From Deltaproteobacteria bacterium (GTDB taxonomy: Bacteria; Desulfobacterota; Desulfobacteria; Desulfobacterales; B30-G6), in NCBI GenBank assembly GCA_022340465.1, contig JAJDNW010000088.1, positions 21,047 to 85,046 on the forward strand: a stretch of 64,000 nucleotides of DNA, written 5' to 3'. This document shows positions 17,722-26,439 of this stretch, one piece after another (position 1 is the stretch's first letter; every line of letters starts with the position of its first letter). Position numbers and translations under genes: made by a program. Under the pieces are notes generated by a model. That model did not search any database, was not told where the DNA came from, and was given only the letters and a program-made list of their open reading frames with translations.

Positions 17722-18912
17722 TTATTTGGCCATGAGCTGGGTGATGGCCTTTTCCAGGCCGTCGATGGAAAGCTCGAACATGGGAAAAACGGTCCTGATG
17801 TGGTTAATCGTCTGGGTGTAGCGCCACATGTGTTCCTGAATCGGATTCAGCCATACGCTGTGGGAGAAGCTGTCCGCCAGCATCTGCAGACAGTCCATGC
17901 TCCTTTTGCTGCTGCGCTCTTCCAAATGGATGGATCCGTCGGCAGCCATCAATTCATAGGGAGCCATGCTGGCATCTCCGACAATGATCAGCCGCGTTTC
18001 CGGATCGTAGCGCAGGAATTCATCTATCCTGACAGGCAGCTTGTAGCGCGCCGGGTCTTTCCAGAGCGTGCCGTAGATGGTGTTGTGGAAGAAAAAGGTC
18101 TTGAGTTCCTTGAACTGGGCGCGGGCATAGTCGAAAAGCGTCTGCACCAGCTTCACGTAAGGATCCATGGACCACCCGCCGTTGTCGATGGCAATGATGA
18201 CTTTCAGCCTGTCGCGCAGGTCCCGGTCGAAAACGATCTCGATCTCACCACCGTTGCGCATGGTTCTATAGATGGTTTCGTCGATATTGACCCGATCCTT
18301 GGGCCCTGAAGGGATCATGTTGCGCAGGCGCTTCAACGCCTCGCCCATCATCGCCTGGGTGAGAGGACCCGAGAGGGAATAGTCCTTGTAGCGCCGGTCC
18401 ATGGCGACCTTTACCGCAGACTTGTTCCGTGACACGCCACCCACGCGCATTCCGCCGGGATGAAACCCGGAATGCCCCACCGGGCTGGTGCCGCCGGTGC
18501 CGATCCATTTGTTGCCCCCGTGGTGCGCCTCGGTCTGCTCCTTGAGCCGCTCCTTGAAGTACTCGATCAACTCCTCGGGAGAGAGTTTTTTCAGCTTCTC
18601 CTCATCCAAATCCAGAGCATCGGCTACCGCCTTGGGGTCCTTGAGCCACTCCTCGAGCATGGCTCTGGCCATCGCATCGACCTCGAATCCCTCGTGGTCC
18701 GGAAGCTCCGCGCCCTGAAAATGGTGGGCGAACACCTGGTCGAACAAATCGAAATAGCGCTCGCTCTTTACCAGAATCGAACGGGCCGATGTGTAGAAGT
18801 CCTCCAGGCTGCCGATCAGGTTCTTGTTCAACGCCCGATGGAGGGTCAGAAACGAGGTGGGGCTTACCGGCACCCCGGTTTCTTTCAATTTGTAAAAAAA
18901 ATCGATAAACAT
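17722..18912 (-). CDS. VWA-domain protein, CoxE-like
   Basis: Partner of MoxR-type ATPases, 396 aa. It opens with the family signature MFIDFFYKLKETGVPVSPTSF and has a charged helical region around residues 90-150, followed by a von Willebrand A domain. The MIDAS motif reads IAIDNGGWSMDPY, so only part of the canonical D-x-S-x-S is present; Asp and one Ser remain. MoxR-VWA pairs act as chaperone-like systems that insert metals or activate enzymes. It lies downstream of moxR on the same strand with a 174-nt gap, unusually wide for the pair. No strong ribosome site is seen. Confidence 0.82.
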   Translation of the reverse strand: MFIDFFYKLKETGVPVSPTSFLTLHRALNKNLIGSLEDFYTSARSILVKSERYFDLFDQVFAHHFQGAELPDHEGFEVDAMARAMLEEWLKDPKAVADALDLDEEKLKKLSPEELIEYFKERLKEQTEAHHGGNKWIGTGGTSPVGHSGFHPGGMRVGGVSRNKSAVKVAMDRRYKDYSLSGPLTQAMMGEALKRLRNMIPSGPKDRVNIDETIYRTMRNGGEIEIVFDRDLRDRLKVIIAIDNGGWSMDPYVKLVQTLFDYARAQFKELKTFFFHNTIYGTLWKDPARYKLPVRIDEFLRYDPETRLIIVGDASMAPYELMAADGSIHLEERSSKRSMDCLQMLADSFSHSVWLNPIQEHMWRYTQTINHIRTVFPMFELSIDGLEKAITQLMAK

Positions 18913-19004
18913 AAAAAACCGCTTCGCGCTTTTTTAACAACCCACCTGCGCCGCTATATTATTCCCCTGGAAACTGAACTTCTGAGGGGTAGAGAAGTTT
19001 TATC

Positions 19005-19034
19005 CGTCATCCCTGCGCAGGCCGGGACCCAGGG
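19005..19034. repeat. REP-like palindromic element
   Basis: CGTCATCCCTGCGCAGG followed by CCGGGACCCAGGG in the gap between the MoxR and VWA genes. It resembles the widespread CATTCCCGC-GCGGGAATCCAG type of intergenic repeat. Only one copy was noticed in the window. Confidence 0.4.
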
Positions 19035-19086
19035 CTTTCGGCTAACTGCTTCCTGGATAGCATAATATAGTTTCTACCATCGTTGA

Positions 19087-19941
19087 TTAGAACAACCTTC
19101 GCCGTTCTGTCCGCTGCAGCGCCCTGTCGTAGTCCTGGCTCTTCTTAAAAAGTACACCCAGAAAGGGGACATCGCCCTTGGACAGTCTCTTGGGCTTAAA
19201 ATCCGGGTCTGCCTCCAGTGCCCGGATCCAGTTGATCAGCTCGCGCGTGGCCGGCCTTTTTTCGACGGCGTCTATTTCCCTCAGGCTGTAAAACGTACCG
19301 ATGGCGTTTTCGATCAGTTCTTCGTCAAGATCCGGAAAATGAACCCGGATAATCTTGCGCATCATCTTGGGGTCCGGAAAGGCGATGTGGTGAAAGTTGC
19401 AGCGCCCCAAAAACGGATCGGACAGGTCCTTTTTAGCGTTTGAGGTAATAATGATGACCGGACGGTTGCGGGCGGCGACGGTTTTATCGATTTCGATAAT
19501 GTCGAATTCCATCTGATCGAGCACGTCCAGCATGTCGTCCTGAAAATCCGTGTCCGCCTTGTCGATCTCGTCGATCAGAAGGACCGTTCGATTCTCCGAA
19601 GTAAAGGCCTGGCCGATCTTGCCCATTTTGATGTACTCTTCTATGTTGCTGACATCCCTTCCGGAGTCGCTGAAGCGGCTGTCGTTCAGTCTCGTCAGCG
19701 TATCATACTGATAGAGGGCATCCACCAGCTTCATGCTCGACTTCACATTGAGGACAATGAGCGGCATCCTCAAGCTCTCGGCAATGGCATGGGCCAGCAT
19801 GGTTTTGCCGGTTCCCGGTTCGCCCTTGAGAAGCAGCGGCATCTCCAGTGCCATCGAAATGTTGACGATGTTGGCCAACTCTTCGTCCAGAACATAACGG
19901 GTCGCCCCTGTAAATGCGCTACCATTTTCAATCGCTACCAT
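19087..19941 (-). CDS. MoxR-family AAA+ ATPase
   Basis: AAA+ ATPase of 284 aa with Walker A GEPGTGKTMLAHAIAE, Walker B TVLLIDEIDKAD, sensor 1 PVIIITSNAKKDLSDPFLGRC (arginine-finger region) and a C-terminal lid. MoxR proteins remodel client enzymes, usually with a VWA-domain partner; the CoxE-like gene next downstream fits. The first codons overlap the stop of the upstream remnant gene (ATGGTAG), suggesting translational coupling was inherited from a once-intact neighbour. Confidence 0.9.
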   Translation of the reverse strand: MVAIENGSAFTGATRYVLDEELANIVNISMALEMPLLLKGEPGTGKTMLAHAIAESLRMPLIVLNVKSSMKLVDALYQYDTLTRLNDSRFSDSGRDVSNIEEYIKMGKIGQAFTSENRTVLLIDEIDKADTDFQDDMLDVLDQMEFDIIEIDKTVAARNRPVIIITSNAKKDLSDPFLGRCNFHHIAFPDPKMMRKIIRVHFPDLDEELIENAIGTFYSLREIDAVEKRPATRELINWIRALEADPDFKPKRLSKGDVPFLGVLFKKSQDYDRALQRTERRRLF

Positions 19942-20277
19942 GTATCAACCTCTTTTCTGATGATTTGTGAAATATCCCTGGTCAACATAAGCACCTTTTC
20001 CGCAAATTCAAGACTCAGGGTCCCGGCGCCGCAGCTCGGCGTTATCAGCGACTGGGACAGGATCGTCTCCCTTTCGATCCCCAGAGCCGCCATCGCATCG
20101 ACTTTTGCATAAAACTGTTCTACCAGGGAGACGACCTGCCACCTGGTCTTCATGGCTATCAGCTTTACAGCGGTATTGCGGGTCTGGTCGTCGTAAAAAA
20201 GAGAGCGCCTCTGCGTCGTCCATGAAAGGCAGACTGCCAATGAGGACCGGTCGGCATTTGGCGTCGAAATATGTCAT
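19935..20277 (-). pseudogene. Remnant of a methionine-synthase-like (MetE C-domain/UROD fold) gene
   Basis: Two reading frames carry the two ends of one family. From 20277, MTYFDAKCRPVLIGSLP is a typical N-terminus. From about 20190 to 19935 in another frame, ITPSCGAGTLSLEFAEKVL with LTRDISQIIR is a typical C-terminus. Family members have roughly 330-350 residues; here barely 110 codons remain, so most of the barrel is missing and the ends are out of frame. The intact protein would be a cobalamin-independent methionine synthase-like methyltransferase with the zinc Cys in the SCG segment. Clear decay by deletion plus frameshift. Confidence 0.7.
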
Positions 20278-20529
20278 GCAGCCACCCCTAACTGTCTTAT
20301 TTTCATCTACATTGAGACGTTGGTCAAAACGGCAACCGCTTGATCTGCGTGGATATCCCTATCATCTCAAAACGCATTGTCAATGAATTTAATGGGGCCG
20401 CATGTTGCGTTGACAAGCCGAATGTGATTCTATACCTCAATCTTGCAACCTTGGGGTATACGCTACAAATACCGCGCCGGCAGGCCGATGAATGCGGCCG
20501 GTACCAACCTTTTAAACGTGAGGTAGTTT

Positions 20530-21756
20530 ATGACCGGAAACAAAAGCCGGATCGACTACGCCTCGTTGTGCGTGCATGCCGGCGAGGGGGTAGATCCCGC
20601 AACCAAAGCGTTGCGCCGCCCGATTCACATGGCCAACTCTTACGAGCTCCCCACTGAAATAGAAGACCTGTTGGAAGTATTCTCATGGGACCACCTTGAC
20701 AAGTTCCAATACACCCGTGAACACAGCGCAACCCCCAGGCATCTCGAAGAGCGACTGGCCGCTCTCGAAGGCGGTGAGGACTGTGTGGTGACCGCCAGCG
20801 GGATGGGAGCGGTGTCGGCGCTTTTGTTCACCCTGCTAAATGCCGGCGATCACCTGGTGGCCTCGGAGGTCTGCTACACCGGCACCCAAAAACTGATGAG
20901 CACCCACCTGCCCCGCTTCGGTGTAGAGGCGACACTCGTGGACACCACCGATGTGGAAGCCGTGGCTGCGGCTATTCGACCGGAAACGAAAGCCGTCCTG
21001 GTCGAAACACCCGGGAACCCCCTGGTTTTTCTCAGCGACATCGAAAAAATTGCAGCCAAGGCCCACGCAACCGGTGCCGTCCTGATCGTAGACAGCACCT
21101 GGTCGGGCTTGATCGGCCAGAGCCCTCTGCGGTGCGGCGCCGATATTGTCATCCACAGTGCCACCAAGTATCTGAACGGTCATGGAGACGCTCTGGGCGG
21201 AGCCATCGTGGGACCCCGCAAGCTGCTTGCGGACGTCAGGGAATACGGAATCGTCCACCTCGGCGCCTGCATCAGCCCGTTCAATGCCTGGTTGATCATG
21301 AGAGGCCTGGTCACCTTACCCCTGAGAATGGAAAAGCATGCCGACAACGCCATCAAAGTCGCCGAATTCTTACAGACCCGCAAGGGCGTGACCCATGTCC
21401 GCTATCCCGGACTTGCCGACCATCCGCAACATGGTCTGGCCTGCAAGCAGATGGGCAACTTTTCCGGGATGCTCAATTTCAGCCTGGAGATCGAACTGCT
21501 GCGCAACTTCGAGTTCCTGAAGGCGCTGCAGATGATCAAACACGCCGTCTCCCTGGGCCACGACCAGAGCCTCATCCTTTTCATACCCACGGTCTTCTTT
21601 TTTGAAGACATGGTCAACTTCAATGAATCCCAGCAAAAAAAATATGCCAGGATCATGGGCGACGGCATCTACCGCTTCAGCGTAGGCATCGAGGATGCCG
21701 ACGCCATTATCGCCGATCTGGAACAGGCGTTCGACAGGGTGGGGTTGGCCGGTTGA
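20530..21756 (+). CDS. Cys/Met-metabolism PLP enzyme (C-S lyase type)
   Basis: PLP fold-type I enzyme of the cystathionine gamma-synthase / methionine gamma-lyase family, 408 aa. The PLP lysine is K213 in IHSATKYLNGHGDALGG; D188 (VDSTW) pairs with the pyridine nitrogen, and YTREHSATPR supplies the phosphate-binding Tyr-Arg from the neighbouring subunit. The substrate-region Tyr is in CYTGTQ, without the Cys typical of methionine gamma-lyases, so lyase versus sulfhydrylase or synthase cannot be decided. A GAGGTAG site precedes the ATG. A weak sigma-70-like promoter (TTGACA at 20410) and a poor sigma-54-like match (20394-20409) lie upstream. It opens the MttB gene set. Confidence 0.88.
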   Translation: MTGNKSRIDYASLCVHAGEGVDPATKALRRPIHMANSYELPTEIEDLLEVFSWDHLDKFQYTREHSATPRHLEERLAALEGGEDCVVTASGMGAVSALLFTLLNAGDHLVASEVCYTGTQKLMSTHLPRFGVEATLVDTTDVEAVAAAIRPETKAVLVETPGNPLVFLSDIEKIAAKAHATGAVLIVDSTWSGLIGQSPLRCGADIVIHSATKYLNGHGDALGGAIVGPRKLLADVREYGIVHLGACISPFNAWLIMRGLVTLPLRMEKHADNAIKVAEFLQTRKGVTHVRYPGLADHPQHGLACKQMGNFSGMLNFSLEIELLRNFEFLKALQMIKHAVSLGHDQSLILFIPTVFFFEDMVNFNESQQKKYARIMGDGIYRFSVGIEDADAIIADLEQAFDRVGLAG

Positions 21757-21806
21757 TATGGTGCTTTGAAAAACAAACCCGCCACCTGCCAATCCAATGT
21801 TGAAAC
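21754..21806 (+). repeat. 53-nt dispersed repeat, copy 1
   Basis: Starts at the stop codon of the PLP gene and runs to GTTGAAAC, followed directly by a GAAACGCGCAACTTAG element. It matches the reverse complement of 30894-30946 at 51 of 53 positions. Confidence 0.8.
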
Positions 21807-21817
21807 GCGCAACTTAG
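21801..21817 (+). repeat. GAAACGCTCAA element, single variant
   Basis: TGAAACGCGCAACTTAG differs from the 7257-7273 copy by one base over the shared core. It sits just before the AAGGAGG ribosome site of the MttB-family gene. Confidence 0.5.
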
Positions 21818-21830
21818 TTAAGGAGGTCGA

Positions 21831-23294
21831 ATGAAACCGGGACGCCTTGAATTCCTGAGTTCAGACGAAGTCGAAAGCATCCGAAGCCGGACCCTTGAAA
21901 TCCTGAAAGATACCGGCATCAGGGTTACCCTGAAAAAGATGCGTGATCTTTTGTCTGACCACGGCTGTACGGTGAATGAAAGCAGCAGGATCGTCAAATT
22001 CCCGGCTGACCTGGTCGAGCAGTGCATACGAAAGGCGCCGTCCGATTTTGTGATCTGCGGTGCCGACCCGGCGGTCCGCTTTCCCGTCGGTGCGGAAAAG
22101 CGGGTTTGGGCGGGCCTGGGAACCGCCTTCAGAATGCTGGATACAGAAACCGGCGAAACGGCTGAAGCCACCCATGGGGACGTTGAGAAACACCTGATCC
22201 TTTTCGACCACCTGGACAACGTATCCTGCAACCAGATGGACATCTGGGCCCAGGACCTGCCCATGCACACCATCCACGTGGAGGCCATCCGCACATGGGC
22301 GCTGCAGTGCACGAAGTCCATCGGCATGGGCGCCTATGGCGTCATGGCCACCACCGACATGATGGAAATGGTTTCCATGGTTATGGGCGGCCGGGACCGC
22401 CTGAAGGAAAATCATCCCTTCTGCGGCATCGTAAGCATCGAAAGCCCCCTGTCGAGCACACAGGCTCAGCTGGAGGGGCTCATGATCCTCGGTGAGCATC
22501 ACATGCCCGCACTGGTATCGCCGGAAGCCATGGCCGGAACGACGGCTCCGGCCCCCCTGGCGGGCCTGTTGCTCCAGCACAATACCGAAATTATCGCCCA
22601 TGTGGTCATGGCACAGGTTGCCAACCCGGGAGCCCCAGTCATGTACGGTACGGTGTCGACCATTGCCGATATGAAATCGGGCTTTCCCGCCCTCGGCTCC
22701 ATCGAAACCGGCATGATCAGTGCCGCCTCCGCGCAGCTGGCAAGGTCCTACAACCTTCCGGTGCGCACCGTGGCTGGGGCCACGGACGCCAAAATGCTGG
22801 ATGTTCAGTGCGGGTTCGAAAGGGCTCAGTCCATGCTTTTGGCTGCCATGGGAGGCGCCGACTACATCACCTGCGTCGGCACGCTTGAATCCACCAACCT
22901 CGGCGCCCACGAAATGGCTGTGATCGACAATGAGATCATCGGCAGGATCGAAAGGGCCCTCGAAGGTATCGATGTCAACGAAACCCTGATGGCCGCTGCG
23001 GATATTCAGCGTGTGGGGCCCGGCGGCAACTACCTGCTGGAGCCCTTGACACTGGAAAAATTCAAAAGCGAACATTTTATCCCACGGGTGTCGGACCGGG
23101 ACCCGATGGAAGCCTGGAAAACGGCGGGCAGCAAGGGAATCGCAGACCACGCCCGGGCCGAAGTTTCCCGGATACTTTTGGAACACACACCGGTGGGAAT
23201 CGATCCCAAGCTGAAAAAGGCCCTGAACGAATATGTCGAATCCGTAAAAAAACGCACGGTCGACGATTTTGAAGCCGCCGAATGGGGCCCGTAA
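21831..23294 (+). CDS. Trimethylamine methyltransferase (MttB) family, non-pyrrolysine
   Basis: MttB superfamily TIM-barrel methyltransferase, 487 aa. The family is shown by LEILKDTGIRV near the N-terminus, ESPLSSTQAQLEG, the GAPVMYGTVSTIADM block, RTVAGATDAKMLDVQ and the C-terminal GIDVNETLMAAADIQRVGPGGNYL. There is no in-frame amber codon, so it belongs with the non-Pyl enzymes that demethylate quaternary amines such as glycine betaine, proline betaine or carnitine and methylate a cognate corrinoid protein. No corrinoid-protein or activator gene is in the window. Strong AAGGAGG site. Followed by a symporter and a porin on the same strand. Confidence 0.9.
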   Translation: MKPGRLEFLSSDEVESIRSRTLEILKDTGIRVTLKKMRDLLSDHGCTVNESSRIVKFPADLVEQCIRKAPSDFVICGADPAVRFPVGAEKRVWAGLGTAFRMLDTETGETAEATHGDVEKHLILFDHLDNVSCNQMDIWAQDLPMHTIHVEAIRTWALQCTKSIGMGAYGVMATTDMMEMVSMVMGGRDRLKENHPFCGIVSIESPLSSTQAQLEGLMILGEHHMPALVSPEAMAGTTAPAPLAGLLLQHNTEIIAHVVMAQVANPGAPVMYGTVSTIADMKSGFPALGSIETGMISAASAQLARSYNLPVRTVAGATDAKMLDVQCGFERAQSMLLAAMGGADYITCVGTLESTNLGAHEMAVIDNEIIGRIERALEGIDVNETLMAAADIQRVGPGGNYLLEPLTLEKFKSEHFIPRVSDRDPMEAWKTAGSKGIADHARAEVSRILLEHTPVGIDPKLKKALNEYVESVKKRTVDDFEAAEWGP

Positions 23295-23317
23295 TTAATT
23301 GAGGACCGATACAGCTT

Positions 23318-23357
23318 CGGACCCTCGATTTATTACTGAACCCTTGGACCCTATTGG
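23318..23357. repeat. Degenerate GGACCC repeat module
   Basis: CGGACCCTCG and GAACCCTTGGACCCTATT in the 114-nt gap between the methyltransferase and the symporter match parts of the module seen at 48192-48231. Confidence 0.35.
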
Positions 23358-23408
23358 TGTAATTATTGGAAATAAAACCATCGCCGCTGAAAGTGCACTT
23401 AAAATAAT

Positions 23409-24767
23409 ATGGAAAACCAGCTTACCGAAGCACCCCTGACCTTCCGGGAAACCATCCTTTACAACCTGGCCGGCTTTTCGCTCAATGTGTACGACACCGT
23501 CATTGCCACCTGGATCATGTTTTTCTACATGCCCCCGGAGGGCAGCCACCATATCCGCTATATCCCCATGGCCCTGTTGGGCCTCATTCTAGCCGGGGGA
23601 AGGATCCTGGATGCGGTGACCGACCCGCTCGTCGGTTACCTGAGCGACCGCACCGTGTCCCGCTGGGGACGGCGCAAACCGTTTATTTTCATCTCCGCCC
23701 CTCTGCTGTTTATAGCCTTTGCCATGATTTGGCTGCCGCCCGAGGCCGATACCAGCTGGGTGAACGGATGTTACCTGGCCGCCATCTTGTTCGTCTACTA
23801 CTGGGCGTATACCGGTGTCCTCATCCCCTGGTTTGCCGTGCTGCCCGAAATGCGGCAGGAAAACAGAAAGAGGGTCAAAATCGCCACCATCGGTGTCGCC
23901 ATCGGCGTGCTGGGCGCACTGGCAGGGGGCGGTCTTTCCGGTCCTTTGCTGGAGAAAGCGGGCGCTTTCAAAATGGCGCTCATCCTGGGTGCGGCGGCCT
24001 TTATCGGCTCCGAACTCACCCTGCTTGGCATCCGGGAACACCCCTTGGAACGGCACACGGGCATGGATGCAGACGCCGCCGGGTTTTTCCGGGTTCTCAA
24101 AGAGGTGTTTGCGGATCGTCAGGTGATCGCCTTCTCGATTACGATCATGCTGGTACAACTGACCTACCAGCTGATGCTGATGAATGTGCCTTATTTCACT
24201 ACCCTGGTCATGGGGCAGGATGAAGCGGCAGCCTCCATGTTGATGGGAAAAATCATCATTATCATGGCGCTTTCCACCCCCCTGTGGTATTTATTGCTGA
24301 GCAAATTTCCAAAACGGCATGTCTTCAGGGTCATTATGCTGATCATGACGGCCGGATTCATCCTCAGTTTTTTCATCGGGGAATTGCCCGTGGTGCCGCT
24401 TTCGTTTCAGGCCGTCATCGTTTTCGCCCTCGTCGCCGTTCCGGTGGGAGGAATGTTTGCCGTGGCCATCGGCCTGATTGCCGATCTGACCGATTACGAC
24501 GAACTCAAGTCGGGCAGGAGAAGGGAAGCTGTTTACTACGGCATATACGGCATTGTCAGAAAAACCGGCTGGGCCTTCTGTTCCCTGATCATGATGGGTG
24601 TGTTTCGATGGTTCGGGTTCAGCGCCGAAAACCCCGCGGGCGTCAGGGTCATCTGGCTGGTGTGCGCCTTGGCCTGCCTGCTGGGCTTTGTTGCCTTCAT
24701 CCCGTACAAGATCCGGGACAATCAGGAGGACACCCGGAAACAAATGGATCATGACAGGGCCATTTAA
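23409..24767 (+). CDS. MFS transporter, GPH (glycoside-pentoside-hexuronide):cation symporter type
   Basis: Twelve-helix inner-membrane carrier, 452 aa. GPH-family marks are DAVTDPLVGYLSDRT followed by RWGRRKPFIF after helix 2 and the second-half signature DLTDYDELKSGRRREAVYYG. The family usually moves sugars or glucuronides with Na+ or H+, but relatives next to MttB genes may carry methylated compounds; quaternary-amine carriers are more often BCCT or ABC types. The start lacks a good ribosome site, so a nearby alternative start is possible. Its last 17 nt overlap the porin start. Confidence 0.88.
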   Translation: MENQLTEAPLTFRETILYNLAGFSLNVYDTVIATWIMFFYMPPEGSHHIRYIPMALLGLILAGGRILDAVTDPLVGYLSDRTVSRWGRRKPFIFISAPLLFIAFAMIWLPPEADTSWVNGCYLAAILFVYYWAYTGVLIPWFAVLPEMRQENRKRVKIATIGVAIGVLGALAGGGLSGPLLEKAGAFKMALILGAAAFIGSELTLLGIREHPLERHTGMDADAAGFFRVLKEVFADRQVIAFSITIMLVQLTYQLMLMNVPYFTTLVMGQDEAAASMLMGKIIIIMALSTPLWYLLLSKFPKRHVFRVIMLIMTAGFILSFFIGELPVVPLSFQAVIVFALVAVPVGGMFAVAIGLIADLTDYDELKSGRRREAVYYGIYGIVRKTGWAFCSLIMMGVFRWFGFSAENPAGVRVIWLVCALACLLGFVAFIPYKIRDNQEDTRKQMDHDRAI

Positions 24768-26109
24768 ACATTGCCAGCTGATGATCGCATCCGTCTGCCT
24801 GCTGGCAGCCATCGACGCGGTCTGCGTGTGGGCAGGGACGCTTCCCGGCGCCGATGCGGAAACCTTTTCTACAACGGCAAGGGGAAAAAAAGATGGCGGC
24901 TGGCGGGGGCCGGTCAGGGGGTGGCATTATTACCTGGAGGACGGCTACCTCGGCATCGACAATTATGCGGAAAATATTGCCTTCAGAATCAACGGGCAGA
25001 TCATCGGCGATGCCGGCCGTATCGATGCCGACGATCAACTGCAAACCGCGTTCCCGGGCCTTGACCAAAACAATTGGCTTTTTCGCAAATTGCATATCTC
25101 CGTCTACGCAAATTTTTACGACACGTTCGATTTCCGGGTGGGCATCGATTTTGCCAACACCAGAGACATACAGGATATCTGGATCCGTTACCTCGGTCAC
25201 CCCTTTCTAAAAAAGATCAAGGTGGGCAACCTGAAGGAACCGTTTTCACTGGAGCATCTCACCAGCATCACCCGGACGACCTTCATGGAAAGAGCACTGC
25301 CGGAAGCGGCTTTCAGCGCCGGCCACAACATCGGGATACGTTACGACAGCCAGGAAACCCAGAGGAAATGGAACCTGGGGGCGGGTTTGTTTTTAAACAC
25401 GGGATCCTTTTCCGACCTGGGAGATGCACAAAACCAAATCAGCGAGGCCAATGGCGTCGATGCGACCGTGCGTGTCTTCGGCACGCCGGCAGCCGATGGT
25501 TCAGGCGCAAGAATCCTGCATCTAGGCCTGGCCTACAGCTTCGGCCTGCGTGACGACCGGCACGCAAGTTCGGCCATGGAATTCCGAACCAGGCCCGAGT
25601 CGAGGCTCACCGATGAACGCCTCGTGGACACGGGGGCATTGGCCGGCAAGGGACTTGACAAAGCCAATGCCGAACTGGCACTGGTTTGGGGGTCCCTGTC
25701 CCTTCAAGGGCAGTTGCATTACGTAGACGTGGATGCAGATGCATATGGCGACCCGCAATTCTGGGGCTACTACACTTTCCTGAGTTATCTCCTTACCGGT
25801 GAGCACCGAAAATACAACCGGGCCCTCGGTATTTTTTCCGGGATCGACCCGCAGCCTTCCTTCCATCCGCTCAAGGGTGAATGGGGGGCGTGGGAAGTTG
25901 CCCTGCGTCACTCCCATGTCGATTTGAACGGCGGCGACGTCAGGGGAGGACGTGAAAGCGACGCCACCGCCGGGTTGAACTGGATTTACAACCGCAATGC
26001 CCGGCTGATGGTAAACTATGTCTATGCGCACGTGACCGATCGCGAAACGCCGACCGTCGAGGACGGCATCACCCATATTTTTCAGGTCCGCTTTCAGTTC
26101 ATCTGGTGA
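24751..26109 (+). CDS. Outer-membrane porin, phosphate-selective porin O/P type
   Basis: Predicted 16-strand-type porin, about 452 aa. The signal peptide is MTGPFKHCQ then LMIASVCLLAAIDAVCVWA, with cleavage near GADA-ET. The mature part shows porin O/P features: GRIDADDQL, NWLFRKLHISVYANFYDTFDFRVGIDF, the strand DIWIRYLGHPFLKKIKVGNLKEPFSLEHLTS in outline, and a C-terminal strand ending HIFQVRFQFIW with terminal aromatic. ATG 24781 is a possible shorter start. Overlap with the symporter gene suggests that both membrane steps are coexpressed for one solute, probably an anion or zwitterion. The solute is inferred only. Confidence 0.82.
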   Translation: MTGPFKHCQLMIASVCLLAAIDAVCVWAGTLPGADAETFSTTARGKKDGGWRGPVRGWHYYLEDGYLGIDNYAENIAFRINGQIIGDAGRIDADDQLQTAFPGLDQNNWLFRKLHISVYANFYDTFDFRVGIDFANTRDIQDIWIRYLGHPFLKKIKVGNLKEPFSLEHLTSITRTTFMERALPEAAFSAGHNIGIRYDSQETQRKWNLGAGLFLNTGSFSDLGDAQNQISEANGVDATVRVFGTPAADGSGARILHLGLAYSFGLRDDRHASSAMEFRTRPESRLTDERLVDTGALAGKGLDKANAELALVWGSLSLQGQLHYVDVDADAYGDPQFWGYYTFLSYLLTGEHRKYNRALGIFSGIDPQPSFHPLKGEWGAWEVALRHSHVDLNGGDVRGGRESDATAGLNWIYNRNARLMVNYVYAHVTDRETPTVEDGITHIFQVRFQFIW

Positions 26110-26166
26110 AATCGGCAGTGAGTGCTTTATCCTTCATCTTCGATGAAGCTGTTTAAGGAGATCCCC

Positions 26167-26439
26167 ATGAGCCGAGAAGATGTTAAACGCAAATTAGCGG
26201 CCATCCTGAGTGCGGACGTCAAAGGCTACACCCGCCTCATGCGGGAGGACGAGCCGGCAACCATCAGAACCCTGACCGCATACCGTGAGGTGATGTCCGC
26301 CTTGATACAGCAGCATCACCGGCGCATCGTCGACACGGTCGGGGACAACCTGTTAGCCGAATTCGACAGTGTCGTCGATGCGGTACAGGGCGCCGTGGCC
26401 ATACAAAAAGAAATAGCAACATATGGAGGTAGCCCATGA
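26167..26439 (+). pseudogene. Truncated class III adenylate/guanylate cyclase domain
   Basis: Begins like a cyclase homology domain (KRKLAAILSADVKGYTRLM) and continues through RRIVDTVGDNLLAEFDSVVDAVQGAVAIQKEI, so both metal-binding Asp positions are present, but it stops after 90 residues. The second half with the substrate-binding and transition-state residues is missing. It has a proper AAGGAG site and its stop overlaps the start of the nitroreductase gene (ATGA). Either a decayed cyclase kept as a leader for translational coupling or a very short expressed remnant. Confidence 0.72.

Noticed and set aside
20393..20409. Sigma-54 promoter upstream of the PLP gene (TGGGGCCGCATGTTGCG)
   Set aside because: GG/GC spacing is right, but both boxes deviate and a TTGACA lies next to it. 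Too weak to list.
21861..23186. 441-codon antisense ORF under the MttB-family gene
   Set aside because: No domain is recognisable, and it lies wholly inside a gene with convincing family motifs.
21831..23294. Pyrrolysine-containing MttB
   Set aside because: The frame has no internal TAG and both MttB-type genes are full length without readthrough.
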